Below, piece by piece: positions 1 through 10,668 of a stretch of DNA of 64,000 nucleotides (its first letter is position 1; each line of letters starts with the position of its first letter). Position numbers and translations under genes: made by a program. Origin of the DNA: Gibbula magus (lineage: Eukaryota > Mollusca > Gastropoda > Trochida > Trochidae); the NCBI GenBank assembly GCA_936450465.1, contig OW388296.1, positions 32,867,875 through 32,931,874 of the forward strand, written 5' to 3'. A model generated the notes under the pieces. It ran no database searches. It was not told where the DNA came from and saw only the letters and a list, made by a program, of their open reading frames with translations.

Positions 1-152
1 ATCCGAAATAACCATTCGATAGAACACAAGGTTATGAACATCTCAGCCAAGTTTGGTCCTGAAATATGCAGTTTGAAGAAAGTTATTAGCCTCGCTGTCA
101 AGAAATGTAGTTTGTGGTCTTCTTTGACTTAGAATAATTTCCGTGTTTTTCG

Positions 153-163
153 GCCAAATTGGC
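153..163. other. Short inverted repeat GCCAA-A-TTGGC in each unit
   Basis: Five-base arms at 153-157 and 159-163 surround one central A. The left arm overlaps the most variable part of the unit: most classes keep it, but 'gggacaaattgg' and 'ggggcaaattgg' classes lose it and 'cgtccaaattgg' keeps four of five pairs. Function unknown. Confidence 0.5.
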
Positions 164-169
164 TATGCG

Positions 170-184
170 ACTCTCTGTAAGAGT
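170..184. other. Short inverted repeat ACTCT-n5-AGAGT in each unit
   Basis: Perfect 5-base arms (170-174 and 180-184) flank a 5-base loop, ctgta. The common 2-bp deletion that makes 216-bp units falls in this CT run and leaves the arms intact with a 3-base loop (gta or gtg). Units of the gcattag class carry 'gacattctg' here, which breaks the left arm. The symmetry is directly visible; any folding or protein binding is inference. Confidence 0.6.
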
Positions 185-872
185 GAATATAGATTAAAAA
201 GTAAGACAGATAGAGGAAATCCGAAATAACCATTCGATAGAACACAAGGTTATGAACATCTCAGCCAAGTTTGGTCCTGAAATATGCAGTTTGAAGAAAG
301 TTATTAGCCTCGCTGTCAAGTAATGTAGTTTGTGGTCTTCTTTGACTTAGAATAATTTCTGTGTTTTTGGGCCAAATTGGCTATACGACTCTCTGTAAGA
401 GTGAATATAGATTAAAAAGTAAGACAGATAGAGGAAATCCGAAATAACCATTCGATAGAACACAAGGTAATGAACATCTCAGCCAAGTTTGGTCCTGAAT
501 TATGCAGTTTGAAGAAAGTTATTAGCCTCGCTGTCAAGTAATGTAGTTTGGGCTCGTCTTTGACTAAGAATAATTTCCGTGTTTTTCGTCCAAATTGGCT
601 ATCCGACTCTCTGTAAGAGTGAATATAGATTAAAAAGTAAGACAGATAGAGGAAATCCGAAATAACCATTCGATATAACACAAGGTTATGAACATCTCAG
701 CCAAGTTTGGTCCTGAAATATGCAGTTTGAAGAAAGTTATTAGCCTCGCTGTCAAGTAATGTAGTTTGTGGTCTTCTCTGACTTAGAATAATTTCCGTGT
801 TGTTGTGCCAAATTGGCTATGCGACTCTCTGTAAGAGTGAATATAGATTAAAAAGTAAGACAGATAGAGGAA

Positions 873-1088
873 ATCCGAAATAACCATTCGATAGAACACA
901 AGGTTATGAACATCTCAGCCATGTGTTGTCCTGAAATATGCAGTTTGAAGAAAGTTATTAGCCTCGCTGTCAAGTAATGTAGTTTTTGCTCGTCTTTGAC
1001 TTAGAATAATTTCCGTGTTTTTCGGCCAAATTGGCTCTGCGACTCTGTAAGAGTGAATATAGATTAAAAAGTAAGACAGATAGAGGAA
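873..1088 (+). repeat. Example of the 216-bp unit class
   Basis: This unit lacks one CT in the run at reference positions 171-176 (gactctgtaagag in place of gactctctgtaagag). I count 46 units with this deletion: 35 also read ctctgcg just before it and 11 read ctatgcg. The 216-bp length is a multiple of 3, so minus-strand frames run longer across these units; that is the origin of the recurring 66-codon open frames, which begin at GTG and have no sign of selection. Confidence 0.9.
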
Positions 1089-1958
1089 ATCCGAAATAAC
1101 CATTCGATAGAACACAAGGTTATGAACATCTCAGCCAAGTTTGGTCCTGAAATATGCAGTTTGAAGAAAGTTATTAGCCTCGCTGTCAAGTAATGTAGTT
1201 TGTGGTCTTCTTTGACTTAGAATAATTACCGTGTTTTGGGGCCAAATTGGCTATGCGACTCTCTGTAAGAGTGAATATAGATTAAAAAGTAAGACAGATA
1301 GAGGGAATCCGAAATAACCATTCGATAGAACACAAGGTTATGAACATCTCAGCCAAGTTTGGTCCTGAAATATGCAGTTTGAAGAAAGTTATTAGCCTCG
1401 CTGTCAAGTAATGTAGTTTGTGGTCTTCTCTGACTTAGAATAATTTCCGTGTTGTTGTGCCAAATTGGCTATGCGACTCTCTGTAAGAGTGAATATAGAT
1501 TAAAAAGTAAGACAGATAGAGGAAATCCGAAATAACCATTCGATAGAACACAAGGTTATGAACATCTCAGCCAAGTGTTGTCCTGAAATATGCAGTTTGA
1601 AGAAAGTTATTAGCCTCGCTGTCAAGTAATGTAGTTTTTGCTCGTCTTTGACTTAGAATAATTTCCGTGTTTTTGGGCCAAATTGGCTCTGCGACTCTGT
1701 AAGAGTGAATATAGATTAAAAAGTAAGACAGATAGAGGAAATCCGAAATAACCATTCGATAGAACACAAGGTTATGAACATCTCAGCCAAGTTTGGTCCT
1801 TAAATATGCAGTTTGAAGAAAGTTATTAGCCTCGCTGTCAAGTAATGTAGTTTGTGGTCTTCTTTGACTTAGAATAATTTCCGTGTTTTTCGGCCAAATT
1901 GGCTATGCGACTCTCTGTAAGAGTGAATATAGATTAAAAAGTAAGACAGATAGAGGAA

Positions 1959-3264
1959 ATCCGAAATAACCATTCGATAGAACACAAGGTTATGAACATC
2001 TCAGCCAAGTTTGGTCCTGAAATATGCAGTTTGAAGAAAGTTATTAGCCTCGCTGTCAAGAAATGTAGTTTGTGGTCTTCTTTGACTTAGAATAATTTCC
2101 GTGTTTTTCGGCCAAATTGGCTATGCGACTCTCTGTAAGAGTGAATATAGATTAAAAAGTAAGACAGATAGAGGAAATCCGAAATAACCATTCGATAGAA
2201 CACAAGGTTATGAACATCTCAGCCAAGTTTGGTCCTGAAATATGCAGTTTGAAGAAAGTTATTAGCCTCGCTGTCAAGTAATGTAGTTTGTGGTCTTCTT
2301 TGACTTAGAATAATTTCTGTGTTTTTGGGCCAAATTGGCTATACGACTCTCTGTAAGAGTGAATATAGATTAAAAAGTAAGACAGATAGAGGAAATCCGA
2401 AATAACCATTCGATAGAACACAAGGTAATGAACATCTCAGCCAAGTTTGGTCCTGAATTATGCAGTTTGAAGAAAGTTATTAGCCTCGCTGTCAAGTAAT
2501 GTAGTTTGGGCTCGTCTTTGACTAAGAATAATTTCCGTGTTTTTCGTCCAAATTGGCTATCCGACTCTCTGTAAGAGTGAATATAGATTAAAAAGTAAGA
2601 CAGATAGAGGAAATCCGAAATAACCATTCGATATAACACAAGGTTATGAACATCTCAGCCAAGTTTGGTCCTGAAATATGCAGTTTGAAGAAAGTTATTA
2701 GCCTCGCTGTCAAGTAATGTAGTTTGTGGTCTTCTCTGACTTAGAATAATTTCCGTGTTGTTGTGCCAAATTGGCTATGCGACTCTCTGTAAGAGTGAAT
2801 ATAGATTAAAAAGTAAGACAGATAGAGGAAATCCGAAATAACCATTCGATAGAACACAAGGTTATGAACATCTCAGCCATGTGTTGTCCTGAAATATGCA
2901 GTTTGAAGAAAGTTATTAGCCTCGCTGTCAAGTAATGTAGTTTTTGCTCGTCTTTGACTTAGAATAATTTCCGTGTTTTTCGGCCAAATTGGCTCTGCGA
3001 CTCTGTAAGAGTGAATATAGATTAAAAAGTAAGACAGATAGAGGAAATCCGAAATAACCATTCGATAGAACACAAGGTTATGAACATCTCAGCCAAGTTT
3101 GGTCCTGAAATATGCAGTTTGAAGAAAGTTATTAGCCTCGCTGTCAAGTAATGTAGTTTGTGGTCTTCTTTGACTTAGAATAATTTCCGTGTTTTTCGGC
3201 CAAATTGGCTATGCGACTCTCTGTAAGAGTGAATATAGATTAAAAAGTAAGACAGATAGAGGAA
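1959..3264 (+). repeat. Partial second copy of the 9-unit block
   Basis: Six units (one of 216 bp, 2831-3046). The first 1227 bases repeat 1-1227 at an offset of 1958 bp, including rare markers such as tcaagaaatg, gaattatgcag, gatataacac and ccatgtgttg. After 3185 the series departs from the first copy. The perfect agreement of rare variants argues for a recent duplication. Confidence 0.85.
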
Positions 3265-4352
3265 ATCCGAAATAACCATTCGATAGAACACAAGGTTATG
3301 AACATCTCAGCCAAGTTTGGTCCTGAAATTTGCAGTTTGAAGAAAGTTATTAGCCTCGCTGTCAAGTAATGTAGTTTGTGGTCTTCTCTGACTTAGAATA
3401 ATTTCTGTGTTTTTGGGCCAAATTGGCTATGGGACTCTCTGTAAGAGTGAATATAGATTAAAAAGTAAGACAGATAGAGGAAATCCGAAATAACCATTCG
3501 ATAGAACACAAGGTTATGAACATCTCAGCCAAGTTTGGTCCTGAAATATGCAGTTTGAAGAAAGTTATTAGCCTCGCTGTCAAGTAATGTAGTTTGTGGT
3601 CTTCTTTGACTTAGAATAATTTCCGTGTTTTGGGGCCAAATTGGCTATGCGACTCTCTGTAAGAGTGAATATAGATTAAAAAGTAAGACAGATAGAGGGA
3701 ATCCGAAATAACCATTAGATAGAACGCAAGGTTATGAACATCTCAGCCAAGTTTGGTCCTGAAATTTGCAGTTTGAAGAAAGTTATTAGCCTCGCTGTCA
3801 AGTAATGTAGTTTGTGGTCTTCTTTGACTTAGAATAATTTCCGTGTTTTTCGTCCAAATTGGCTATCCGACTCTCTGTAAGAGTGAATATAGATTAAAAA
3901 GTAAGACAGATAGAGGAAATCCGAAATAACCATTCGATATAACACAAGGTTATGAACATCTCAGCCAAGTTTGGTCCTGAAATATGCAGTTTGAAGAAAG
4001 TTATTAGCCTCGCTGTCAAGTAATGTAGTTTGTGGTCTTCTCTGACTTAGAATAATTTCCGTGTTGTTGTGCCAAATTGGCTATGCGACTCTCTGTAAGA
4101 GTGAATATAGATTAAAAAGTAAGACAGATAGAGGAAATCCGAAATAACCATTCGATAGAACACAAGGTTATGAACATCTCAGCCAAGTGTTGTCCTGAAA
4201 TATGCAGTTTGAAGAAAGTTATTAGCCTCGCTGTCAAGTAATGTAGTTTTTGCTCGTCTTTGACTTAGAATAATTTCCGTGTTTTTCGGCCAAATTGGCT
4301 CTGCGACTCTGTAAGAGTGAATATAGATTAAAAAGTAAGACAGATAGAGGAA
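3265..4352 (+). repeat. Five units ending in the gttgtgcc / 216-bp pair
   Basis: Units 3265, 3483, 3701, 3919 and 4137. The pair 3919-4352 (gatataacac with gttgtgcc, then gtgttg with tttttgctcg, 216 bp) repeats 655-1088 and 2613-3046, apart from ccaagtgttg in place of ccatgtgttg. The same pair type also starts at 1307, so pair starts are spaced 652, 1306 and 1306 bp: a 3- or 6-unit HOR rhythm. The unit at 3701 has 'cattagatagaacgc', two changes in an otherwise conserved segment. Confidence 0.75.
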
Positions 4353-5442
4353 ATCCGAAATAACCATTCGATAGAACACAAGGTTATGAACATCTCAGCC
4401 AAGTTTGGTCCTGAAATATGCAGTTTGAAGAAAGTTATTAGCCTCGCTGTCAAGTAATGTAGTTTGTGGTCTTCTTTGACTTAGAATAATTTCCGTGTTT
4501 TTGGGCCAAATTGGTTATGCGACTCTCTGTAAGAGTGAATATAGATTAAAAAGTAAACCAGATAGAGGAAATCCGAAATAACCATTCGACAGAACACAAG
4601 GTTATGAACATCTCAGCCAAGTTTAGTCCTGAAATATGCAGTTTGAAAAAAGTTATTAGCCTTGCTGTCAAGTAATGTAGTTTGTGGTCTTCTTTGACTT
4701 AGAATAATTTCCGTGTTTTGGGGCCAAATTGGCTATGCGACTCTCTGTAAGAGTGAATATAGATTAAAAAGTAAGACAGATAGAGGGAATCCGAAATAAC
4801 CATTCGATAGAACACAAGGTTATGAACATCTCAGCCAAGTTTGGTCCTGAAATATGCAGTTTGAAGAATGTTATTAGCCTCGCTGTCAAGTAATGTAGTT
4901 TGTGGTCTTCTCTGACTTAGAATAATTTCCGTGTTGTTGTGCCAAATTGGCTATGCGACTCTCTGTAAGAGTGAATATAGATTAAAAAGTAAGACAGATA
5001 GAGGAAATCCGAAATAACCATTCGATAGAACACAAGGTTATGAACATCTCAGCCAAGTGTTGTCCTGAAATATGCAGTTTGAAGAAAGTTATTAGCCTCG
5101 CTGTCAAGTAATGTAGTTTTTGCTCGTCTTTGACTTAGAATAATTTCCGTGTTTTTCGGCCAAATTGGTTATGCGACTCTCTGTAAGAGTGAATATAGAT
5201 TAAAAAGTAAACCAGATAGAGGAAATCCGAAATAACCATTCGACAGAACACAAGGTTATGAACATCTCAGCCAAGTTTAGTCCTGAAATATGCAGTTTGA
5301 AAAAAGTTATTAGCCTTGCTGTCAAGTAATGTAGTTTGTGGTCTTCTTTGACTTAGAATAATTTCCGTGTTTTGGGGCCAAATTGGCTATGCGACTCTCT
5401 GTAAGAGTGAATATAGATTAAAAAGTAAGACAGATAGAGGGA
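4353..5442 (+). repeat. 3-unit (654 bp) duplication with a chimeric unit
   Basis: The series ggttatg/gtaaacc, then gacagaac/tttagtcc/gaaaaaag/ccttgctg/ggggcc occurs at about 4506-4835 and again at about 5160-5489 (offset 654 bp). The unit 5007-5224 is a chimera: its left part is the gtgttg/tttttgctcg class (as at 4137), but its right part is the ggttatg/gtaaaccag class, with no 2-bp deletion. This looks like an unequal-exchange junction within the unit. Confidence 0.75.
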
Positions 5443-7186
5443 ATCCGAAATAACCATTCGATAGAACACAAGGTTATGAACATCTCAGCAAAGTTTGGTC
5501 CTGAAATATGCAGTTTGAAGAAAGTTATTAGCCTCGCTGTCAAGTAAAGTAGTTTGTGGTCTTCTTTGACTTAGAATAATTTCCGTGTTTTTCGGCCAAA
5601 TTGGCTATGCGACTCTCTGTCAGAGTGAATATAGATTAAAAAGTAAGACAGATAGAGGAAATCCGAAATAACCATTCGATAGAACACAAGGTTATGAACA
5701 TCTCAGCCAAGTGTTGTCCTGAAATATGCAGTTTGAAGAAAGTTATTAGCCTCGCTGTCAAGTAATGTAGTTTGTGGTCTTCTTTGACTTAGAATAATTT
5801 CTGTGTTTTTGTGCCAAATTGGCTATGCGACTCTCTGTAAGAGTGAATATAGATTAAAAAGTAAGACAGATAGAGGAAATCCGAAATAACCATTCGATAG
5901 AACACAAGGTTATGAACATCTCAGGCAAGTTTGGTCCTGAAATATGCAGTTTGAAGAAAGTTATTAGCCTCGCTGTCAAGTAATGTAGTTTGTGGTCTTC
6001 TTTGACTTAGAATAATTTCCGTGTTTTTGGGCCAAATTTGTTATGCGACTCTCTGTAAGAGTGAATATAGATTAAAAAGTAAGACAGATAGATTAAATCC
6101 GAAATAACCATTCGATAGAACACAAGGTAATGAACATCTCAGCCAAGTTTGGTCCTGAAATATGCAGTTTGAAACAAGTTATTAGCCTTGCTGTCAAGTA
6201 ATGTAGTTTGTGGTCTTCTTTGACTTAGAATAATTTCCGTGTTTTGGGGCCAAATTGGCTATGCGACTCTCTGTAAGAGTGAATATAGATTAAAAAGTAA
6301 GACAGATAGAGGAAATCCGAAATAACCATTCGATAGAACACAAGGTTATGAACATCTCAGCCAAGTGTTGTCCTGAAATATGCAGTTTGAAGAAAGTTAT
6401 TAGCCTCGCTGTCAAGTAATGTAGTTTGTGGTCTTCTTTGACTTAGAATAATTTCTGTGTTTTTGGGCCAAATTGGCTATGCGACTCTCTGTAAGAGTGA
6501 ATATAGATTAAAAAGTAAGACAGATAGAGGAAATCCGAAATAACCATTCGATAGAACACAAGGTTATGAACATCTCAGGCAAGTTTGGTCCTGAAATATG
6601 CAGTTTGAAGAAAGTAATTAGCCTCGCTGTCAAGTAATGTAGTTTGTGGTCTTCTTTGACTTAGAATAATTTCCGTGTTTTTCGGCCAAATTGGCTATGC
6701 GACTCTCTGTAAGAGTGAATATAGATTAAAAAGTAAGACAGATAGAGGAAATCCGAAATAACCATTCGATAGAACACAAGGTTATGAACATCTCAGCCAA
6801 GTTTGGTCCTGAAATATGCAGTTTGAAGAAAGTTATTAGCCTCGCTGTCAAGTAATGTAGTTTGTAGTCTTCTTTGACTTAGAATAATTTCTGTGTTTTT
6901 GGGCCAAATTGGCTATGCGACTCTCTGTAAGAGTGAATATAGATTAAAAAGTAAGACAGATAGAGGAAATCCGAAATAACCATTCGATAGAACACAAGGT
7001 TATGAACATCTCAGCCAAGTTTGGTCCTGAAATATGCAGTTTGAAGAAAGTTATTAGCCTCGCTGTCAAGTGATGTAGATTGTGGTCTTCTCTGACTTAG
7101 AATAATTTCCGTGTTTTGGGGCCAAATTGGCTATGCGACTCTCTGTAAGAGTGAATATAGATTAAAAAGTAAGACAGATAGAGGAA
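5443..7186 (+). repeat. Eight mixed units with a weak 3-unit rhythm
   Basis: All eight units are 218 bp. Units 5661 (gtgttg, tctgtg) and 5879 (tcaggcaag) are repeated as 6315 and 6533, an offset of 654 bp; 'tcaggcaag' was seen only in these two. The unit at 6969 (gtgatgtagattg, ggggcc) followed by the gggctcg 216-bp unit at 7187 prefigures the same pair at 20902/21120, 22207/22425 and 24602/24820. Nothing other than satellite is present. Confidence 0.7.
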
Positions 7187-8490
7187 ATCCGAAATAACCA
7201 TTCGATAGAACACAAGGTTATGAACATCTCAGCCAAGTGTTGTCCTGAAATATGCAGTTTGAAGAAAGTTATTAGCCTCGCTGTCAAGTAATGTAGTTTG
7301 GGCTCGTCTTTGACTTAGAATAATTTCCGTGTTTTTCGGCCAAATTGGCTCTGCGACTCTGTAAGAGTGAATATAGATTAAAAAGTAAGACAGATAGAGG
7401 AAATCCGAAATAACCATTCGATAGAACACAAGGTTATGAACATCTCAGCCAAGTTTGGTCCTGAAATATGCAGTTTGAAGAAAGTTATTAGCCTCGCTGT
7501 CAAGTAATGTAGTTTGTGGTCTTCTTTGACTTAAAATAATTTCTGTGTTTTGGGGCCAAATTTGCTATGCGACTCTCTGTAAGAGTGAATATAGATTAAA
7601 AAGTAAGACAGATAGAGGGAATCCGAAATAAGCATTCGATAGAACACAAGGTTATGAACATCTCAGCAAAGTTTGGTCCTGAAATATGCAGTTTGAAGAA
7701 AGTTATTAGCCTCGCTGTCAAGTAAAGTAGTTTGTGGTCTTCTTTGACTTAAAATAATTGCTGTGTTTTTGGGCCAAATTGGCTATGCGACTCTCTGTAA
7801 GAGTGAATATAGATTAAAAAGTAAGACAGATAGAGGAAATCCGAAATAACCATTCGATAGAACACAAGGTTATGAACATCTCAGCAAAGTTTGGTCCTGA
7901 AATATGCAGTTTGAAGAAAGTTATTAGCCTCGCTGTCAAGTAATGTAGTTTGGGCTCGTCTTTGACTTAGAATAATTTCCGTGTTTTTCGGCCAAATTGG
8001 CTCTGCGACTCTGTAAGAGTGAATATAGATTAAAAAGTAAGACAGATAGAGGAAATCCGAAATAACCATTCGATAGAACACAAGGTTATGAACATCTCAG
8101 CCAAGTTTGGTCCTGAAATATGCAGTTTGAAGAAAGTTATTAGCCTCGCTGTCAAGTAATGTAGTTTGTGGTCTTCTTTGACTTAAAATAATTTCTGTGT
8201 TTTGGGGCCAAATTTGCTATGCGACTCTCTGTAAGAGTGAATATAGATTAAAAAGTAAGACAGATAGAGGGAATCCGAAATAAGCATTCGATAGAACACA
8301 AGGTTATGAACATCTCAGCAAAGTTTGGTCCTGAAATATGCAGTTTGAAGAAAGTTATTAGCCTCGCTGTCAAGTAAAGTAGTTTGTGGTCTTCTTTGAC
8401 TTAAAATAATTGCTGTGTTTTTGGGCCAAATTGGCTATGCGACTCTCTGTAAGAGTGAATATAGATTAAAAAGTAAGACAGATAGAGGAA
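7187..8490 (+). repeat. 3-unit block of 652 bp, two tandem copies
   Basis: Copies 7187-7838 and 7839-8490 each hold a gggctcg 216-bp unit, a ttaaaata/tctgtg/ggggccaaatttgc unit and an agcaaag/aaagtag/aattgctg unit. Identity seen by eye runs from about 7239 to 7930 against 7891 to 8582. The first unit of copy 2 is chimeric: it begins 'agcaaagtttgg' where copy 1 has 'gccaagtgttg', then switches to the gggctcg class. Confidence 0.85.
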
Positions 8491-9362
8491 ATCCGAAATA
8501 ACCATTCGATAGAACACAAGGTTATGAACATCTCAGCAAAGTTTGGTCCTGAAATATGCAGTTTGAAGAAAGTTATTAGCCTCGCTGTCAAGTAATGTAG
8601 TTTGTGGTCTTCTTTGACTTAGAATAATTTCTGTGTTTTTGGGCCAAATTGGCTATGCGACTCTCTGTAAGAGTGAATATAGATTAAAAAGTAAGACAGA
8701 TAGAGGAAATCCGAAATAACCATTCGATAGAACACAAGGTTATGAACATCTCAGCCAAGTTTGGTCCTGAAATATGCAGTTTGAAGAAAGTTATTAGCCT
8801 CGCTGTCAAGTAATGTAGTTTGTGGTCTTCTTTGCATTAGAATAATTTCCGTGTTTTTCGGCCAAATTGGCTATGCGACATTCTGTAAGAGTGAATATAG
8901 ATTAAAAAGTAAGACAGATAGAGGGAATCCGAAATAACCATTCGATAGAACACAAGGTTATGAACATCTCAGACAAGTTTGGTCCTGAAATATGCAGTTT
9001 GAAGAAAGTTATTAGCCTCGCTGTCAAGTAATGTAGTTTGTGGTCTTCTTTGACTTAGAATAATTTCTGTGTTTTTGGGCCAAATTGGCTATGCGACTCT
9101 CTGTAAGAGTGAATATAGATTAAAAAGTAAGACAGATAGAGGAAATCCGAAATAACCATTCGATAGAACACAAGGTTATGAACATCTCAGCCAAGTGTTG
9201 TCCTGAAATTTGCAGTTTGAAGAAAGTTATTAGCCTCGCTGTCAAGTAATGTAGTTTGTGGTCTTCTTTGACTTAGAATAATTTCTGTGTTTTTGGGCCA
9301 AATTGGCTATGCGACTCTCTGTAAGAGTGAATATAGATTAAAAAGTAAGACAGATAGAGGAA
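8491..9362 (+). repeat. Four units leading into the hexamer HOR
   Basis: Units 8491 (agcaaag, tctgtg), 8709 (gcattag with gacattc), 8927 (gacaagtttgg) and 9145 (gtgttg with gaaatttgcag), all 218 bp. The unit at 8709 is the first example in the window of the gcattag/gacattc class, which recurs as far as about 58.7 kb. Confidence 0.75.
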
Positions 9363-10668
9363 ATCCGAAATAACCATTCGATAGAACACAAGGTTATGAA
9401 CATCTCAGCCAAGTGTTGTCCTGAAGTATGCAGTTTGAAGAAAGTTATTAGCCTCGCTGTCAAGTAATGTAGTTTGTGGTCTTCTTTGACTTAGAATAAT
9501 TTCTGTGTTTTTGTGCCAAATTGGCTCTGCGACTCTGTGAGAGTGAATATAGATTAAAAAGTAAGACAGATAGAGGAAATCCGAAACAACCATTCGATAG
9601 AACACAAGGTTATGAACATCTCAGCCAAGTTTGGTCCTGAAATATGCAGTTTGAAGAAAGTAATTAGCCTCGCTGTCAAGTAATGTAGTTTGTGGTCTTC
9701 TTTGACTTAAAATAATTTCCGTGTTTTTGGGCCAAATTGGTTATGCGACTCTCTGTAAGAGTGAATATAGATTAAAAAGTAAGACAGATAGATTAAATCC
9801 GAAATAACCATTCGATAGAACACAAGGTAATGAACATCTCAGCCAAGTTTGGTCCTGAAATATGCAGTTTGAAAAAAGTTATTAGCCTTGCTGTCAAGTA
9901 ATGTAGTTTGTGGTCTTCTTTGACTTAAAATAATTTCCGTGTTTTGGGGCCAAATTGGCTATGCGACTCTCTGTAAGAGTGAATATAGATTAAAAAGTAA
10001 GACAGATAGAGGGAATCCGAAATAACCATTCGATAGAACACAAGGTTATGAACATCTCAGCAAAGTTTGGTCCTGAAATATGCAGTTTGAAGAAAGTTAT
10101 TAGCCTCGCTGTCAAGTAATGTAGTTTGTGGTCTTCTTTGACTTAGAATAATTTCTGTGTTTTTGGGCCAAATTGGCTATGCGACTCTCTGTAAGAGTGA
10201 ATATAGATTAAAAAGTAAGACAGATAGAGGAAATCCGAAATAACCATTCGATAGAACACAAGGTTATGAACATCTCAGCCAAGTTTGGTCCTGAAATATG
10301 CAGTTTGAAGAAAGTTATTAGCCTCGCTGTCAAGTAATGTAGTTTGTGGTCTTCTTTGCATTAGAATAATTTCCGTGTTTTTCGGCCAAATTGGCTATGC
10401 GACATTCTGTAAGAGTGAATATAGATTAAAAAGTAAGACAGATAGAGGAAATCCAAAATAACCATTCGATAGAACACAAGGTTATGAACATCTCAGCCAA
10501 GTGTGGTCCTGAAATTTGCAGTTTGAAGAAAGTTATTAGCCTCGCTGTCAAGTAATGTAGTTTGTGGTCTTCTTTGACTTAGAATAATTTCTGTGTTTTT
10601 GGGCCAAATTGGCTATGCGACTCTCTGTAAGAGTGAATATAGATTAAAAAGTAAGACAGATAGATTAA
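9363..10668 (+). repeat. Hexamer HOR, 6-unit reference copy
   Basis: Six units, 1306 bp: (1) 216-bp unit with ctctgtgagag; (2) agtaattagcc, ggttatg, gattaaatcc; (3) ggtaatg, gaaaaaag, ccttgctg, ggggcc; (4) agcaaag, tctgtg; (5) gcattag with gacattc; (6) gaaatttgcag, tctgtg. I take this order as the base form because the later blocks to 19157 can be written as this series with units added, lost or fused. Unique differences here include 'gaaacaacc' near 9584 and 'ttaaaata' in units 2 and 3. Confidence 0.8.

Larger units (their letters stand above)
1..218 (+). repeat. Reference 218-bp satellite unit
   Basis: First complete unit, used here as the position scale for the others. It is about 37% G+C (80 of 218 counted). 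Segments that look nearly invariant by eye are positions 1-22, 33-48, 66-80 and 185-212. Changes cluster at about 103-123 (taatgtagtttgtggtcttc against tttgggctcgtc or ttttgctcgtc) and 141-156 (cggcc, gggcc, ggggcc, gttgtgcc, tttgtgcc, cgtcc, gggac, ggggc). A T5 run lies at 146-150 and an A5 run at 196-200. Stop codons interrupt all reading frames within one or two units, and 218 is not a multiple of 3, so frames shift from unit to unit. Confidence 0.95.
1..1958 (+). repeat. 9-unit block, first copy
   Basis: Nine units (two of 216 bp: 873-1088 and 1525-1740). In order they carry: tcaagaaatg; ctatacg; gaattatgcag with gggctcg and ctatccg; gatataacac with gttgtgcc; ccatgtgttg with tttttgctcg (216 bp); ggggcc; gttgtgcc; gtgttg with tttttgctcg (216 bp); a cggcc unit. 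Bases 1-1227 match 1959-3185 with no difference seen by eye. The match ends where 'aattaccgtgttttgggg' in this copy faces 'aatttccgtgtttttcgg' in the next. Confidence 0.85.

Noticed and set aside
14..31. A functional CENP-B box
   Set aside because: Only five of the nine essential bases match, and the CGGG half is absent in the units inspected, so it is not annotated as a binding site.
146..200. T5 (146-150) and A5 (196-200) runs as phased bend signals
   Set aside because: The spacing of 50 bp is close to a whole number of helical turns, but two short runs per 218 bp are weak evidence for curvature; not annotated.
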